Below, piece by piece: positions 6,118-12,527 of a stretch of DNA of 12,753 bases (position 1 is the first letter of the stretch; every line of letters starts with the position of its first letter). This stretch comes from Armatimonadota bacterium. Lineage in GTDB: Bacteria > Armatimonadota > Armatimonadia > Armatimonadales > Armatimonadaceae. The notes beneath the pieces are model-generated. The model saw nothing but the letters and a program-made list of their open reading frames with translations, had not been told where the DNA came from and did not search any database. The stretch is from contig JACMIS010000163.1 in assembly GCA_014381035.1 (NCBI GenBank), positions 1 through 12,753 of the forward strand, written 5' to 3'. The position numbers were made by a program, and so were the translations under genes.

Positions 6118-6762
6118 TTACTTCTTCAAACGGTCGAACAAGAGAACGCCGATAAGTGCCGCATCGGATGAGGTGTACGACGCGATTCGCTCGATCACCC
6201 GCGACAGCCCGCGCTCCTGCACATCATCCGGTTTCACAGTGGCATCCGGGTAAAATCGGTTTGTCGCTTCTTCGAGTACGTCCAGCGCGGAGTGCAGAAA
6301 ACGTGCCCGTCCCGCCGCCTGTCCCCGAAATTGCGCCGCTGTCCAGAGACGGGCGATACGCTCGTACACCTCGTCCCATGTTCCGGCGGAGGTGTTCTCC
6401 TTCTGGGTGCGTACAGCGGCTTGCTGTTGCCCGGTGGAAGCCGCCAGATCCCGTGCCTTGACATACTCCCAATCGGAGATGGTATCCCCTTCAATAAGAC
6501 GATAGGTGACAGTCTCCGTCCCTGTGACGTCGCGTACCGCTTTTTCGATTGCAAGTCGCGTCTCGAACGCAGCTAATTGCCCGGAGACTGAATCCCCGGC
6601 ACGAAATCCGACAACGAAGGTATCCCCTTCCCAGACGACCGGAACGGTGCGTTCCAATGCGCGCCATACGGGAGGCGCAATCAAAGCCATCTTGACTCTA
6701 TCTACGACTCGCGTCCACAATTCTTGTAGTCGCTGATTTTGTTCATCCGACATTTCTGTCAT
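6118..6762 (-). CDS. DnaA-domain-I-like protein, AAA+ partner
   Basis: A 214-residue protein. Residues 11-80 follow the pattern of the DnaA N-terminal domain: LWTRVVDRVKMALIAPPVW, a strand pair around TVPVVWEGDTFVVGF, then a helix (FETRLAIEKAVRDVTG). After it comes a strand-type segment ETVTYRLIEGDTISDWEYV (83-101), a Gln/Ala-rich linker (102-128), and a wholly helical C-terminal half (129-214). DnaA domain I recruits DnaB helicase and other partners; here the ATPase function lies in the next gene. The start ATG 6762 has GGGAG (6771-6775) 8 nt upstream; an in-frame GTG at 6780 is less likely. The domain match is by eye, moderate confidence. The function is unknown. Confidence 0.7.
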   Translation of the reverse strand: MTEMSDEQNQRLQELWTRVVDRVKMALIAPPVWRALERTVPVVWEGDTFVVGFRAGDSVSGQLAAFETRLAIEKAVRDVTGTETVTYRLIEGDTISDWEYVKARDLAASTGQQQAAVRTQKENTSAGTWDEVYERIARLWTAAQFRGQAAGRARFLHSALDVLEEATNRFYPDATVKPDDVQERGLSRVIERIASYTSSDAALIGVLLFDRLKK

Positions 6763-6770
6763 GCTTGGTT

Positions 6771-6775
6771 CTCCC
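6771..6775 (-). promoter_or_regulatory. Shine-Dalgarno of the DnaA-domain-I-like gene
   Basis: GGGAG on the minus strand, 8 nt before ATG 6762. It lies inside the coding frame that would start at GTG 6780, and so decides for the shorter protein. Confidence 0.6.
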
Positions 6776-6812
6776 GGCACTTTTGTTCACCGTTGAGAGA
6801 CAATCTTCCTGC

Positions 6813-6915
6813 CCGTTTTCATTTTTGTTTGTCCTTCGCGGACGGCACTAACGATGGCAGCGGAAACGCGTTTCCGCGAGTTGGCACCGTCCGCGAAAGA
6901 CAAACAAGAAAAGCG
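6813..6915. repeat. Large inverted repeat with central 18-bp palindrome
   Basis: The arms 6825-6845 and 6887-6907 are 21 bp long with one mismatch (6834 against 6898). Pairing resumes inside (CTAAC 6848-6852 with GTTGG 6880-6884) and, with a small gap, outside (GTTTTC near 6814 with GAAAAG near 6908). The centre holds GCGGAAACGCGTTTCCGC (6860-6877), a perfect 18-bp palindrome. It sits between two divergent genes, where no terminator is needed, and on either strand the 3' side is A-rich, not U-rich. A miniature mobile element or a binding site for the adjacent AAA+/DnaA-like pair are the main options. No target-site duplication is obvious. Confidence 0.85.
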
Positions 6916-6936
6916 GATAGAGCGAGTGTGGTGTGC

Positions 6937-6942
6937 TATAAT
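6937..6942 (+). promoter_or_regulatory. Extended -10 box for the gene at 6952
   Basis: TATAAT preceded by TGC (6934-6936), 9 nt before ATG 6952, giving a leader of 0-3 nt. The GTGCTATAATC core is the same as at miaA. No good -35 is seen; the extended -10 may replace it. Confidence 0.65.
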
Positions 6943-6951
6943 CAAAGCCGC

Positions 6952-7515
6952 ATGTCTGAAGAAACCAAAACAGCACCACTACCGGCGACCGCGCCGGAGG
7001 ACCCCTTCTTCGCCGGGATCGCTCGCGGAGTCTCATTCGCCCGCGTATTCACCGGTCGAAACACCCCCGTTTTACCCGCCGAGATCGCGGATGCCCTGAC
7101 CGGGCGCGGGTTCGTTCCGGGGTTTACCGATCCGGAAGGCAAAAACGCGGCGTGGCAGGAAGCCGGTCTCGCCGACGCGGTCTTTACCGAGGGTGACGAA
7201 GGCTACCGAATCGTCAGCCTGTCGTCATCGCGTGGCAATGGTTGCAAGATCATGGTACGTTCGACCACGGCGCAAGAATTACCGGACGACTATTTAGCAC
7301 GTCGCGCCGTCCCGAGACCGCGTCTCGTCTACCTGATAATGGCGGGCGGTCCTGGCAACAGCGACCGAAATCTGTGTGAAAATATCGCGGAGTCACTGAT
7401 GATCCTGACGGATGGACTGGCGGAGATCGGCGGACGTGGCCCGAAAGGGGGCAACCGTCCCGAACTGCACGATTCCTTCTGGCTCGGATCGTTGCGCACC
7501 GGCGATCAGCGATAG
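6952..7515 (+). CDS. Conserved-looking protein of unknown function
   Basis: I do not recognise this 187-residue protein. It has a Pro/Thr/Ala-rich start (residues 1-18), a middle part with DALTGRGFVPGFTDPEGKN and a basic YLARRAVPRPRLVYLIMAGG strand-like stretch, and a Gly-rich C-terminus (DGLAEIGGRGPKGGNRPEL). No signal peptide, membrane segment or known catalytic motif is seen; likely cytoplasmic. The ATG at 6952 is chosen because TATAAT with TGC lies 9 nt upstream; the frame continues upstream through the inverted repeat with no plausible coding. It is divergent from the DnaA-like/AAA+ operon and lies 69 nt before leuD, which has its own promoter. Codon use and GC look like the neighbours. 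Confidence 0.75.
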   Translation: MSEETKTAPLPATAPEDPFFAGIARGVSFARVFTGRNTPVLPAEIADALTGRGFVPGFTDPEGKNAAWQEAGLADAVFTEGDEGYRIVSLSSSRGNGCKIMVRSTTAQELPDDYLARRAVPRPRLVYLIMAGGPGNSDRNLCENIAESLMILTDGLAEIGGRGPKGGNRPELHDSFWLGSLRTGDQR

Positions 7516-7547
7516 GCTACGCCTTCCAAAAACATTGTAATTATCCG

Positions 7548-7578
7548 TTGGACACGGGGCAAATTCGCGCTCTATAAT
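7548..7578 (+). promoter_or_regulatory. leuD promoter, leaderless type
   Basis: TTGGAC (7548-7553), 19-nt spacer, TATAAT (7573-7578), then 6 nt to ATG 7585. No Shine-Dalgarno sequence is present between box and start codon. Confidence 0.7.
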
Positions 7579-7584
7579 AACATC

Positions 7585-8181
7585 ATGCAACCCTTTATCA
7601 ACCTTACCGCTGTCTCCGCGCCGCTGGACCGCGTCAACGCCGATACCGATCAAATCATCCCCAAGCAGTTCCTGAAGCGTATCGAGCGAACCGGTTTTGG
7701 AAAATTTCTGTTTTTCGACTGGCGATACCTTGCCGACGGCATCACGCCGAACCCGGAATTCGAGTTGAACGCTCCAGCGTTGCAAGGGGCCGAGATTCTT
7801 GTCACCGGAAAAAACTTCGGTTGCGGTTCGAGTCGGGAGCACGCCCCGTGGGCATTACTCGACTACGGATTCCGCGCCGTGATCGCGCCGTCGTTCGCGG
7901 ACATTTTCTACAACAACTGCTTCAAGAACGGGATTCTGCCGGTCACCTTATCTGAGGCACTGGTCGCCGACTTGCTGGCACGTTTGCAAGCCGAGCCGGG
8001 CGCAAGCATGACTGTGAATCTGGAGAACCAAACCGTCTCCGGTCCCGGCGATTTCCACGCGACATTCGAGGTGGATTCCTTCCGGCGTCACTGCCTGCTC
8101 AACGGTCTGGATGACATCGGGCTAACGCTGCAATACGAACCGGACATCACCGCCTTCGAGCAACGTACCGGCAAGTTTTAA
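7585..8181 (+). CDS. leuD: 3-isopropylmalate dehydratase small subunit
   Basis: With LeuC, isomerises 2- to 3-isopropylmalate in leucine synthesis; the small subunit carries the swivelling domain. At 198 residues it matches the E. coli-type small subunit (about 200). Signatures are [16 protein letters not shown] (17-32), [21 protein letters not shown] (residues 74-94) with the substrate-binding SREH segment, and the [18 protein letters not shown] stretch. The start is the ATG 6 nt after TATAAT. leuC, usually next to leuD, is not in this window on either side, so leuD has its own promoter here and the large subunit must be encoded elsewhere. Its TAA stop shares two bases with the stop of the convergent ABC gene. 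Confidence 0.97.
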   Translation: MQPFINLTAVSAPLDRVNADTDQIIPKQFLKRIERTGFGKFLFFDWRYLADGITPNPEFELNAPALQGAEILVTGKNFGCGSSREHAPWALLDYGFRAVIAPSFADIFYNNCFKNGILPVTLSEALVADLLARLQAEPGASMTVNLENQTVSGPGDFHATFEVDSFRRHCLLNGLDDIGLTLQYEPDITAFEQRTGKF

Positions 8182-9203
8182 GACCGCCCGGCGAAGAGTT
8201 GGCGGATGACTTCGTCTGCCTCGATCTCGTCTATCGTGATGTCCGCGACCGGGAGATTCGAGAGCATTTCTCCGGCTCGTTTCGCGCTTTCCGCGCGGGG
8301 CACCCGTACCATGGCGTGCAACGGATCCGGCATTTCCGCGACCCTGCCGAACGGTTCGAGATCACTTTCCTCCACGGGCTCCTCGAATGTCAGTCGTATC
8401 TGTTTTTCGTCCGAGTAGCGCGAGACCAGATCGGCGAACGGTCCATCGAACATTTTTTCACCGTGGTCAATGATGATCACCCGTTCGCACAGTTCCTTTA
8501 CATCCTGCATGTAATGCGATGTCAGCAAAATAGTCGCGTGATTCCGCGCCTGATATTTACGCAAAAACTCGCGTATCCGCACCTGAGATACCACATCCAG
8601 ACCAATGGTCGGCTCGTCCAAAAACACCACGCGCGGCGCGTGGAGCAACGCTGCGACCAGTTCACACTTCATCCGTTCGCCGAGCGACAGTTTGCGCACC
8701 TGCGTGTCCAGAATCGCCCGTATGTCGAGCAGTTCGGTCATTTCCTCAAGACGTGTGTTGAAGTCATCCTCGGATATGTCGTAGATCTCTTTAAGAAGGA
8801 GCAACGATTCGCGGGCGGGTAAGTCCCACCAGAGTTGTTGCTTTTGCCCCATGACGAGGGCTATCTGGCGTAGAAAATTCGGGTTGCGCTGAAAGGGAGT
8901 AAAGCCCAGTACTTTTGCCTCGCCCGACGTAGGATACAGGATTCCGGACAACATCTTAAGAGTCGTCGTCTTACCTGCACCGTTCGGACCGAGAAATCCG
9001 ACCATCTCACCCGCGCCGACGCTGATTTCAACGCCGCGTACCGCTTCTTTAATGATGTTTTTGCGCGACCAGAGCCCTTTGAGTCCGCCCCACAATCCCG
9101 GTTCTTTTTGCACCGAAGTAAATGATTTCCGCAGGTCACGGGTGACAATCACGGGTTCAGAGGACGAAGAGTCATTTGCGGCAGAGTTCACGAACGCTAT
9201 CAT
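8178..9203 (-). CDS. ABC exporter ATPase subunit (ABC-2 type)
   Basis: ATP-binding subunit of an export-type ABC transporter; peripheral to the membrane. Over 341 residues: an insert rich in Gly/Trp ([15 protein letters not shown], 35-49) after the first strand, typical of the uncharacterised/viologen-type exporter ATPases; Walker [10 protein letters not shown] (72-80); Q-loop near 120; signature LSLGE (172-176); Walker B VVFLDEP (192-198); H-loop His230 in TSH. A C-terminal regulatory region of about 85 residues follows. No permease gene is adjacent: downstream is convergent leuD, upstream is divergent cdaA. The ATG at 9203 lies inside a TATGAT -10 box; GTG 9191 (4 codons later), 7 nt after that box, is the more likely leaderless start, giving 337 residues. 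Confidence 0.93.
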   Translation of the reverse strand: MIAFVNSAANDSSSSEPVIVTRDLRKSFTSVQKEPGLWGGLKGLWSRKNIIKEAVRGVEISVGAGEMVGFLGPNGAGKTTTLKMLSGILYPTSGEAKVLGFTPFQRNPNFLRQIALVMGQKQQLWWDLPARESLLLLKEIYDISEDDFNTRLEEMTELLDIRAILDTQVRKLSLGERMKCELVAALLHAPRVVFLDEPTIGLDVVSQVRIREFLRKYQARNHATILLTSHYMQDVKELCERVIIIDHGEKMFDGPFADLVSRYSDEKQIRLTFEEPVEESDLEPFGRVAEMPDPLHAMVRVPRAESAKRAGEMLSNLPVADITIDEIEADEVIRQLFAGRS

Positions 9204-9204
9204 A
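9199..9204 (-). promoter_or_regulatory. -10 box (TATGAT) of the ABC ATPase gene
   Basis: On the minus strand TATGAT ends 7 nt before GTG 9191, matching the leaderless spacing of other genes here. The expected -35 position falls inside the tandem heptamers at 9209-9236. Confidence 0.55.
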
Positions 9205-9208
9205 CCGT

Positions 9209-9236
9209 GTGGTGAGTGATTAGTGGTCAGTGACCA
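9209..9236. repeat. Four degenerate tandem heptamers, GTGRNYA-like
   Basis: GTGGTGA, GTGATTA, GTGGTCA and GTGACCA run without gaps. The last two also form TGGTCA-G-TGACCA, a dyad (9224-9236). The block fills the space between the divergent ABC and cdaA promoters and recalls the short tandemly repeated heptamers described in cyanobacteria. It could be an operator array or simple-repeat expansion. Confidence 0.7.
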
Positions 9237-9242
9237 ACCCGT

Positions 9243-9271
9243 TTGCCCGTACCGGTTTCGCGGGTTATACT
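9243..9271 (+). promoter_or_regulatory. cdaA promoter, leaderless type
   Basis: TTGCCC (9243-9248), exactly 17 nt, TATACT (9266-9271), 4 nt to ATG 9276. The -35 has the same sequence as at miaA. Confidence 0.65.
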
Positions 9272-9275
9272 AACA

Positions 9276-10265
9276 ATGCCGCCCGTGACGAATTTTTGGC
9301 ATATCCTGCAAACCCTCCCCTATCTCGCTATTCTGCGGGCAGGTTTTGACATTCTCGTCGTTGCCTATCTCTTGTACCGATTGATCCTGCTTGCCAAAGG
9401 TCGCCGTGCCTGGCAGATTATTCTCGGCATCGGCGTCTTCTTCGCGTTTCTTATCGTCTCGGAAAAACTCGGTCTGTTCACGCTGAACTATCTTCTGCGT
9501 CAGGTAACGCCCCTTGGTCCGGTGGCGATTGTGATTTTGCTGTATCCCGAACTGCGCGATATTCTGGAGCGGTTGGGACGACTGGATTTCTGGGGGGCAC
9601 CGATCCATGTCACCCCGCGCGAGGACGTTTCCCTGACGATAGAGAAGATCGTGCGGACCGCGGTCGTCCTATCCGGAACCAAAACCGGTGCGTTGATCGT
9701 TCTGGAACGAGAAACCGGATTGGACGACATCGTCACCACCGGGACGCCGCTGGATTGCGAAGTGTCCCAGCCCTTGTTGGGCACGATTTTCTACGAAGGT
9801 ACGCCCTTACACGACGGCGCGGTTATTATTCGTGGAAACCGGATCGCGGCAGCCGGATGTCGTCTGCCGACCACCGAATCGCCGAATGTCAGTGCCCACG
9901 TGCACATGCGCCATCGGGCGGCAATCGGCATGAGCGAGAACAGCGATGCGATCACGGTTGTTGTTTCCGAGGAGCGTGGGACCATCTCGTTGACTTCGAA
10001 CGGCAAGCTGATTCCGGGTTTGAGCGAGGCAACCCTTCGACAGCGATTGCAGGAAGCATTCGGGATAGCCGCCCCTAAAAAGACGATGCTCTCGACCGCT
10101 CTCCACCTGCCCGACAACCTTCCCTTCGGCAGGCGAAAAACCGTCAAAATCACGACCCCCGCGAAAGCGGATGGTAGTGACCCGGCGACCGTCGCCGCGA
10201 AAACGACCGACTCCCTGTCCCAAAAATCCTCGTTGCAAGAACAAGGGAGGCAAACGATTCCATGA
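9276..10265 (+). CDS. cdaA: Diadenylate cyclase CdaA
   Basis: Membrane-bound enzyme that condenses two ATP to cyclic di-AMP, a second messenger for osmotic and cell-wall homeostasis. Over 329 residues: three hydrophobic segments near the N-terminus (about 16-39, 45-62, 75-92), then the DAC domain with the DGA motif (LHDGAVII, Asp180-Ala182) and the RHR motif (MRHRAAIGMSE, Arg212-Arg214), and a Ser/Thr-rich C-terminal tail of about 60 residues. The residue before RHR, usually Thr (GTRHR), is Met211 here. The ATG at 9276 is chosen over an upstream TTG (9243), which is the -35. Its stop overlaps the cdaR start (ATGA), so the two are coupled. Confidence 0.96.
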   Translation: MPPVTNFWHILQTLPYLAILRAGFDILVVAYLLYRLILLAKGRRAWQIILGIGVFFAFLIVSEKLGLFTLNYLLRQVTPLGPVAIVILLYPELRDILERLGRLDFWGAPIHVTPREDVSLTIEKIVRTAVVLSGTKTGALIVLERETGLDDIVTTGTPLDCEVSQPLLGTIFYEGTPLHDGAVIIRGNRIAAAGCRLPTTESPNVSAHVHMRHRAAIGMSENSDAITVVVSEERGTISLTSNGKLIPGLSEATLRQRLQEAFGIAAPKKTMLSTALHLPDNLPFGRRKTVKITTPAKADGSDPATVAAKTTDSLSQKSSLQEQGRQTIP

Positions 10266-11269
10266 GACTCACGTTTCTGCGTCGTAACCTCGGTTACAAA
10301 ATGTTCGCCCTTGTTCTTTCGATCATGCTGTACTATGTCGCCAGTGTGCAGCAAAATCCGCGACTGACTCGGGATCAGTATGTCCAACCGGAAGTAATGC
10401 AATTACCGGCAACGCTGGTGATCAAGGAGCGACCGGCACTTATCCAACTCACGGTTTCCGGGACCGAATCCGAACTCGCCCAACTCGATAAAGATCCGCT
10501 CACCGCATTAGTCGACGGTTCTCAAGTCAATCCCGGTTTAAACCGATTGCCGGTGACGGTTTCTTTGCCTAAAGGCGTCTCATTGAACAACGCGGCTTTG
10601 CCCACCGTCCAGTTTTCGGCGGAATTGAAGGAAAAACAACCCTATTCCGTTGACGTTGATTTCAGCGGGACACCACCTGCCGGACAGGAATACGCCGACC
10701 CGATAGCGAAACCCGGCAATGTAGTCGTGCAGGGGTTGGAAGCGGATTTGAAACGTATCGGCAGGATCGTCGCCAGTGTCGAACAAAAACAGGACGAACT
10801 GACTGTCGAGCGTTCCGTGGATCTGTACGCGGAAGATAATCAGCGACGCCGGGTAGAAGGTGTCGAGATCGTTCCCGAAAAAGTTCAGGTTCGGGTGAAT
10901 CTGCGCCCGGTGCCGATCACAAAAATCATGTTCCTTTCCGTTAAGTTGATCGGCAATCCGGCACCGGATTATCGCATCGTCAGTTATTCCGACCCTTCGC
11001 CTAACCAGATCGTTGTACGCGGGGCGGTGGAGGCGTTATCGGCGCAATCCTCCATCCCGCTCCGGGTGGATATTTCCGGGATCAAGGAGACGGTGACAAA
11101 AACTGTAACGGTCGCACTTCCTCCGGGAATGTCGCCGCAAACAGCCCTGCCCCCGATTCAGGTACGCGTGATCGTCGAGCCGACGACCGCGGTTGACGCC
11201 GGAAAAACAGCGACGCCGACGCCCCCCCCGTCCCCGCAACCGACAGCTTCGACAACACCCGCGCCTTAG
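10262..11269 (+). CDS. cdaR: YbbR-domain regulator of CdaA
   Basis: CdaR is the membrane-anchored partner that modulates CdaA activity; the YbbR domains face the cell exterior. The 335-residue protein begins with a basic stretch and one transmembrane segment (about 13-29, KMFALVLSIMLYYVASV). At least three YbbR-like repeats follow, with recurring beta-strand patterns around VTVSLPKGVSL, VVVQGLEADLKRIGRIVASV and IVVRGAVEALSAQSSIPLRVDI. It ends in a Pro/Thr-rich low-complexity tail (TPTPPPSPQPTASTTPAP). It overlaps cdaA by 4 bp. The third gene of the classic cdaA-cdaR-glmM cluster, glmM, does not follow here; a rhomboid gene does. A run of eight C (11222-11229) lies in the tail and is a possible slippage site, though a shift would change only the last residues. 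Confidence 0.93.
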   Translation: MRLTFLRRNLGYKMFALVLSIMLYYVASVQQNPRLTRDQYVQPEVMQLPATLVIKERPALIQLTVSGTESELAQLDKDPLTALVDGSQVNPGLNRLPVTVSLPKGVSLNNAALPTVQFSAELKEKQPYSVDVDFSGTPPAGQEYADPIAKPGNVVVQGLEADLKRIGRIVASVEQKQDELTVERSVDLYAEDNQRRRVEGVEIVPEKVQVRVNLRPVPITKIMFLSVKLIGNPAPDYRIVSYSDPSPNQIVVRGAVEALSAQSSIPLRVDISGIKETVTKTVTVALPPGMSPQTALPPIQVRVIVEPTTAVDAGKTATPTPPPSPQPTASTTPAP

Positions 11270-11277
11270 AATGCGAC

Positions 11278-11332
11278 CGATTTTGGGTATACCTAAATCG
11301 TAACGGATTATGCCTGACTGGCAATCCGTTTT
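11278..11332 (+). terminator. Two dyads, the second terminator-like, after cdaR
   Basis: First dyad: CGATTT (11278-11283) and AAATCG (11295-11300) flank GGTATACC (11286-11293), itself palindromic. Second: AACGGATT (11302-11309) pairs with AATCCGTT (11323-11330), extended by GCC/GGC (11312-11314/11320-11322) around TGACT, and ends in TTTT (11329-11332). The second can act as a weak intrinsic terminator for cdaA-cdaR; the first looks more like an operator or core promoter. Confidence 0.5.
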
Positions 11333-11333
11333 G

Positions 11334-11340
11334 AAAAGGA
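11334..11340 (+). promoter_or_regulatory. Shine-Dalgarno that selects the rhomboid start
   Basis: AAAAGGA, 8 nt before ATG 11349. It favours this start over the in-frame ATG 11310, which lies inside a hairpin and has no ribosome binding site. Confidence 0.6.
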
Positions 11341-11348
11341 ACCCGTAT

Positions 11349-12116
11349 ATGATCCCGCTCCGCGATGAAAACCCGATACGCATCGTCCCCTGGCTGACCT
11401 ACCTGCTGATCGCCATCAATGTGGTCGTCTTTTTGTTGGAGCAATTCGGGGGGATCGGGGTCACGAGCGACGGGTTGGTCGGTCCGATGGCGGGTTGGAC
11501 CATGATTCCTGCCGAAATCACGCGTGGGCAGGACATCCCGACCAACGGGGCAACACTACAACCGTTCTACCTGACGTTGTTCACGTCAATGTTTATGCAC
11601 GGGGGCTGGTTGCATCTGCTTGGGAACATGCTCTACCTCTGGATTTTCGGAAACAATATCGAGGATGCACTCGGTCGCCCGCGTTACCTCTTCTTTTATC
11701 TTCTTTCAGGTCTCGCTGCCTCCGCCGCACAGATCGCCATCGGTCCGGATAGTGTGATTCCCAATCTCGGCGCGTCGGGGGCGATAGCGGGGGTACTGGG
11801 TGCCTATCTTGTCCTTTTCCCCACTGCGAAAGTTGACTCGCTTGTCTTCCTCGGAATATTTTTGACCAAGATTCGCGTCCCGGCATTCGTCCTGCTCGGA
11901 TTCTGGATCGTCTCGCAGTTCTTTTCGCAGTTTCTCGGCTCGCTCATGATGCGGAGCGGTGAAACCGGTGGCGTTGCCTACATGGCACACATCGGCGGGT
12001 TTGTCGCGGGGATGATTTTAATCAAATTACTCGGCGGAAAACCTCCCCGCCAGAGTGAATACGGTGCGTACGATACGGGTGGTAGTTACCAGACGGGAGC
12101 GAACTATCGGTACTAA
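11349..12116 (+). CDS. Rhomboid-family intramembrane serine protease
   Basis: Cleaves transmembrane segments of substrate proteins within the membrane. The 255-residue form has about six or more hydrophobic segments. Family marks are MHGGWLHLLGNMLYLWIFGNNIED (residues 83-106, with Asn93 of the oxyanion site), the catalytic GASGAIAG (141-148, Ser143) and AHIGGFVAG (213-221, His214), so the Ser-His dyad is intact. The first extramembrane loop carries an insert of about 30 residues before HGG. The C-terminal tail is Gly/Tyr-rich. The start ATG 11349 follows AAAAGGA by 8 nt; an upstream ATG 11310 lies in the terminator-like hairpin. It follows cdaR by 79 nt and is convergent with the small gene at 12137. 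Confidence 0.94.
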   Translation: MIPLRDENPIRIVPWLTYLLIAINVVVFLLEQFGGIGVTSDGLVGPMAGWTMIPAEITRGQDIPTNGATLQPFYLTLFTSMFMHGGWLHLLGNMLYLWIFGNNIEDALGRPRYLFFYLLSGLAASAAQIAIGPDSVIPNLGASGAIAGVLGAYLVLFPTAKVDSLVFLGIFLTKIRVPAFVLLGFWIVSQFFSQFLGSLMMRSGETGGVAYMAHIGGFVAGMILIKLLGGKPPRQSEYGAYDTGGSYQTGANYRY

Positions 12117-12136
12117 GCCAGAGTGCCCTCTATACG

Positions 12137-12382
12137 CTACTCGATTGAGTCGTCTATCACGACCGGCTCGACGATGATTGCGGAAACTTGATCCTCGGGA
12201 ATGATCACCTGCGTGTTCTTGCCTTTGATCAGCCAGTAACCCGCGGGGATGTTATCGTTATCCTTTTTCCGCGGGGGGACACAGGACGCGTCATGCGCTC
12301 CGCTTGCTTCCATCGCCTCGTTAAGCGAGATGATGATCGGTTCGCTGTTTTTCAGTCGGACAACGGCGACATATTTATGCAA
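12137..12382 (-). CDS. Small protein of unknown function
   Basis: I do not recognise this 81-residue acidic protein. It reads MHKYVAVVRLKNSEPIIISL, then a loop with two features (GAHDASCVPPRKKDND, about 28-43), then PAGYWLIKGKNTQVIIPEDQ and an IIVEP strand. The alternating hydrophobic pattern suggests a small beta barrel or sheet domain, with no signal peptide. The only start in frame after the upstream stop is TTG 12382, with a weak purine stretch before it. It ends 20 bp from the rhomboid stop, convergently. It looks coding because of strand-like patterning and the absence of a better frame, but the case is moderate. Confidence 0.6.
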   Translation of the reverse strand: MHKYVAVVRLKNSEPIIISLNEAMEASGAHDASCVPPRKKDNDNIPAGYWLIKGKNTQVIIPEDQVSAIIVEPVVIDDSIE

Positions 12383-12515
12383 TGATTTTTCGTCTTTCTT
12401 CGTGCCGTCACTAAACTACGACACGAGGGCTTCGTGGAAGCAATATACCTCATCCTCCCGGAAAATAGGCAACCGTTTCCGATGGATATTTCGGGAGGCG
12501 GGGCAAACTGGGCGG

Positions 12516-12521
12516 TAGAAT
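12516..12521 (+). promoter_or_regulatory. -10 box (TAGAAT) of the M48 protease gene
   Basis: TAGAAT ends 6 nt before ATG 12528, the same spacing as at 318 and leuD, with no ribosome binding site between. No good -35 is seen. Confidence 0.55.
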
Positions 12522-12527
12522 AGCGAT

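Noticed and set aside
6813..6915. Bidirectional intrinsic terminator
   Set aside because: It lies between divergent genes and lacks a U-rich 3' side on either strand.
8199..8822. 207-residue plus-strand reading frame
   Set aside because: It is antisense to the ABC ATPase, whose Walker and signature motifs are intact.
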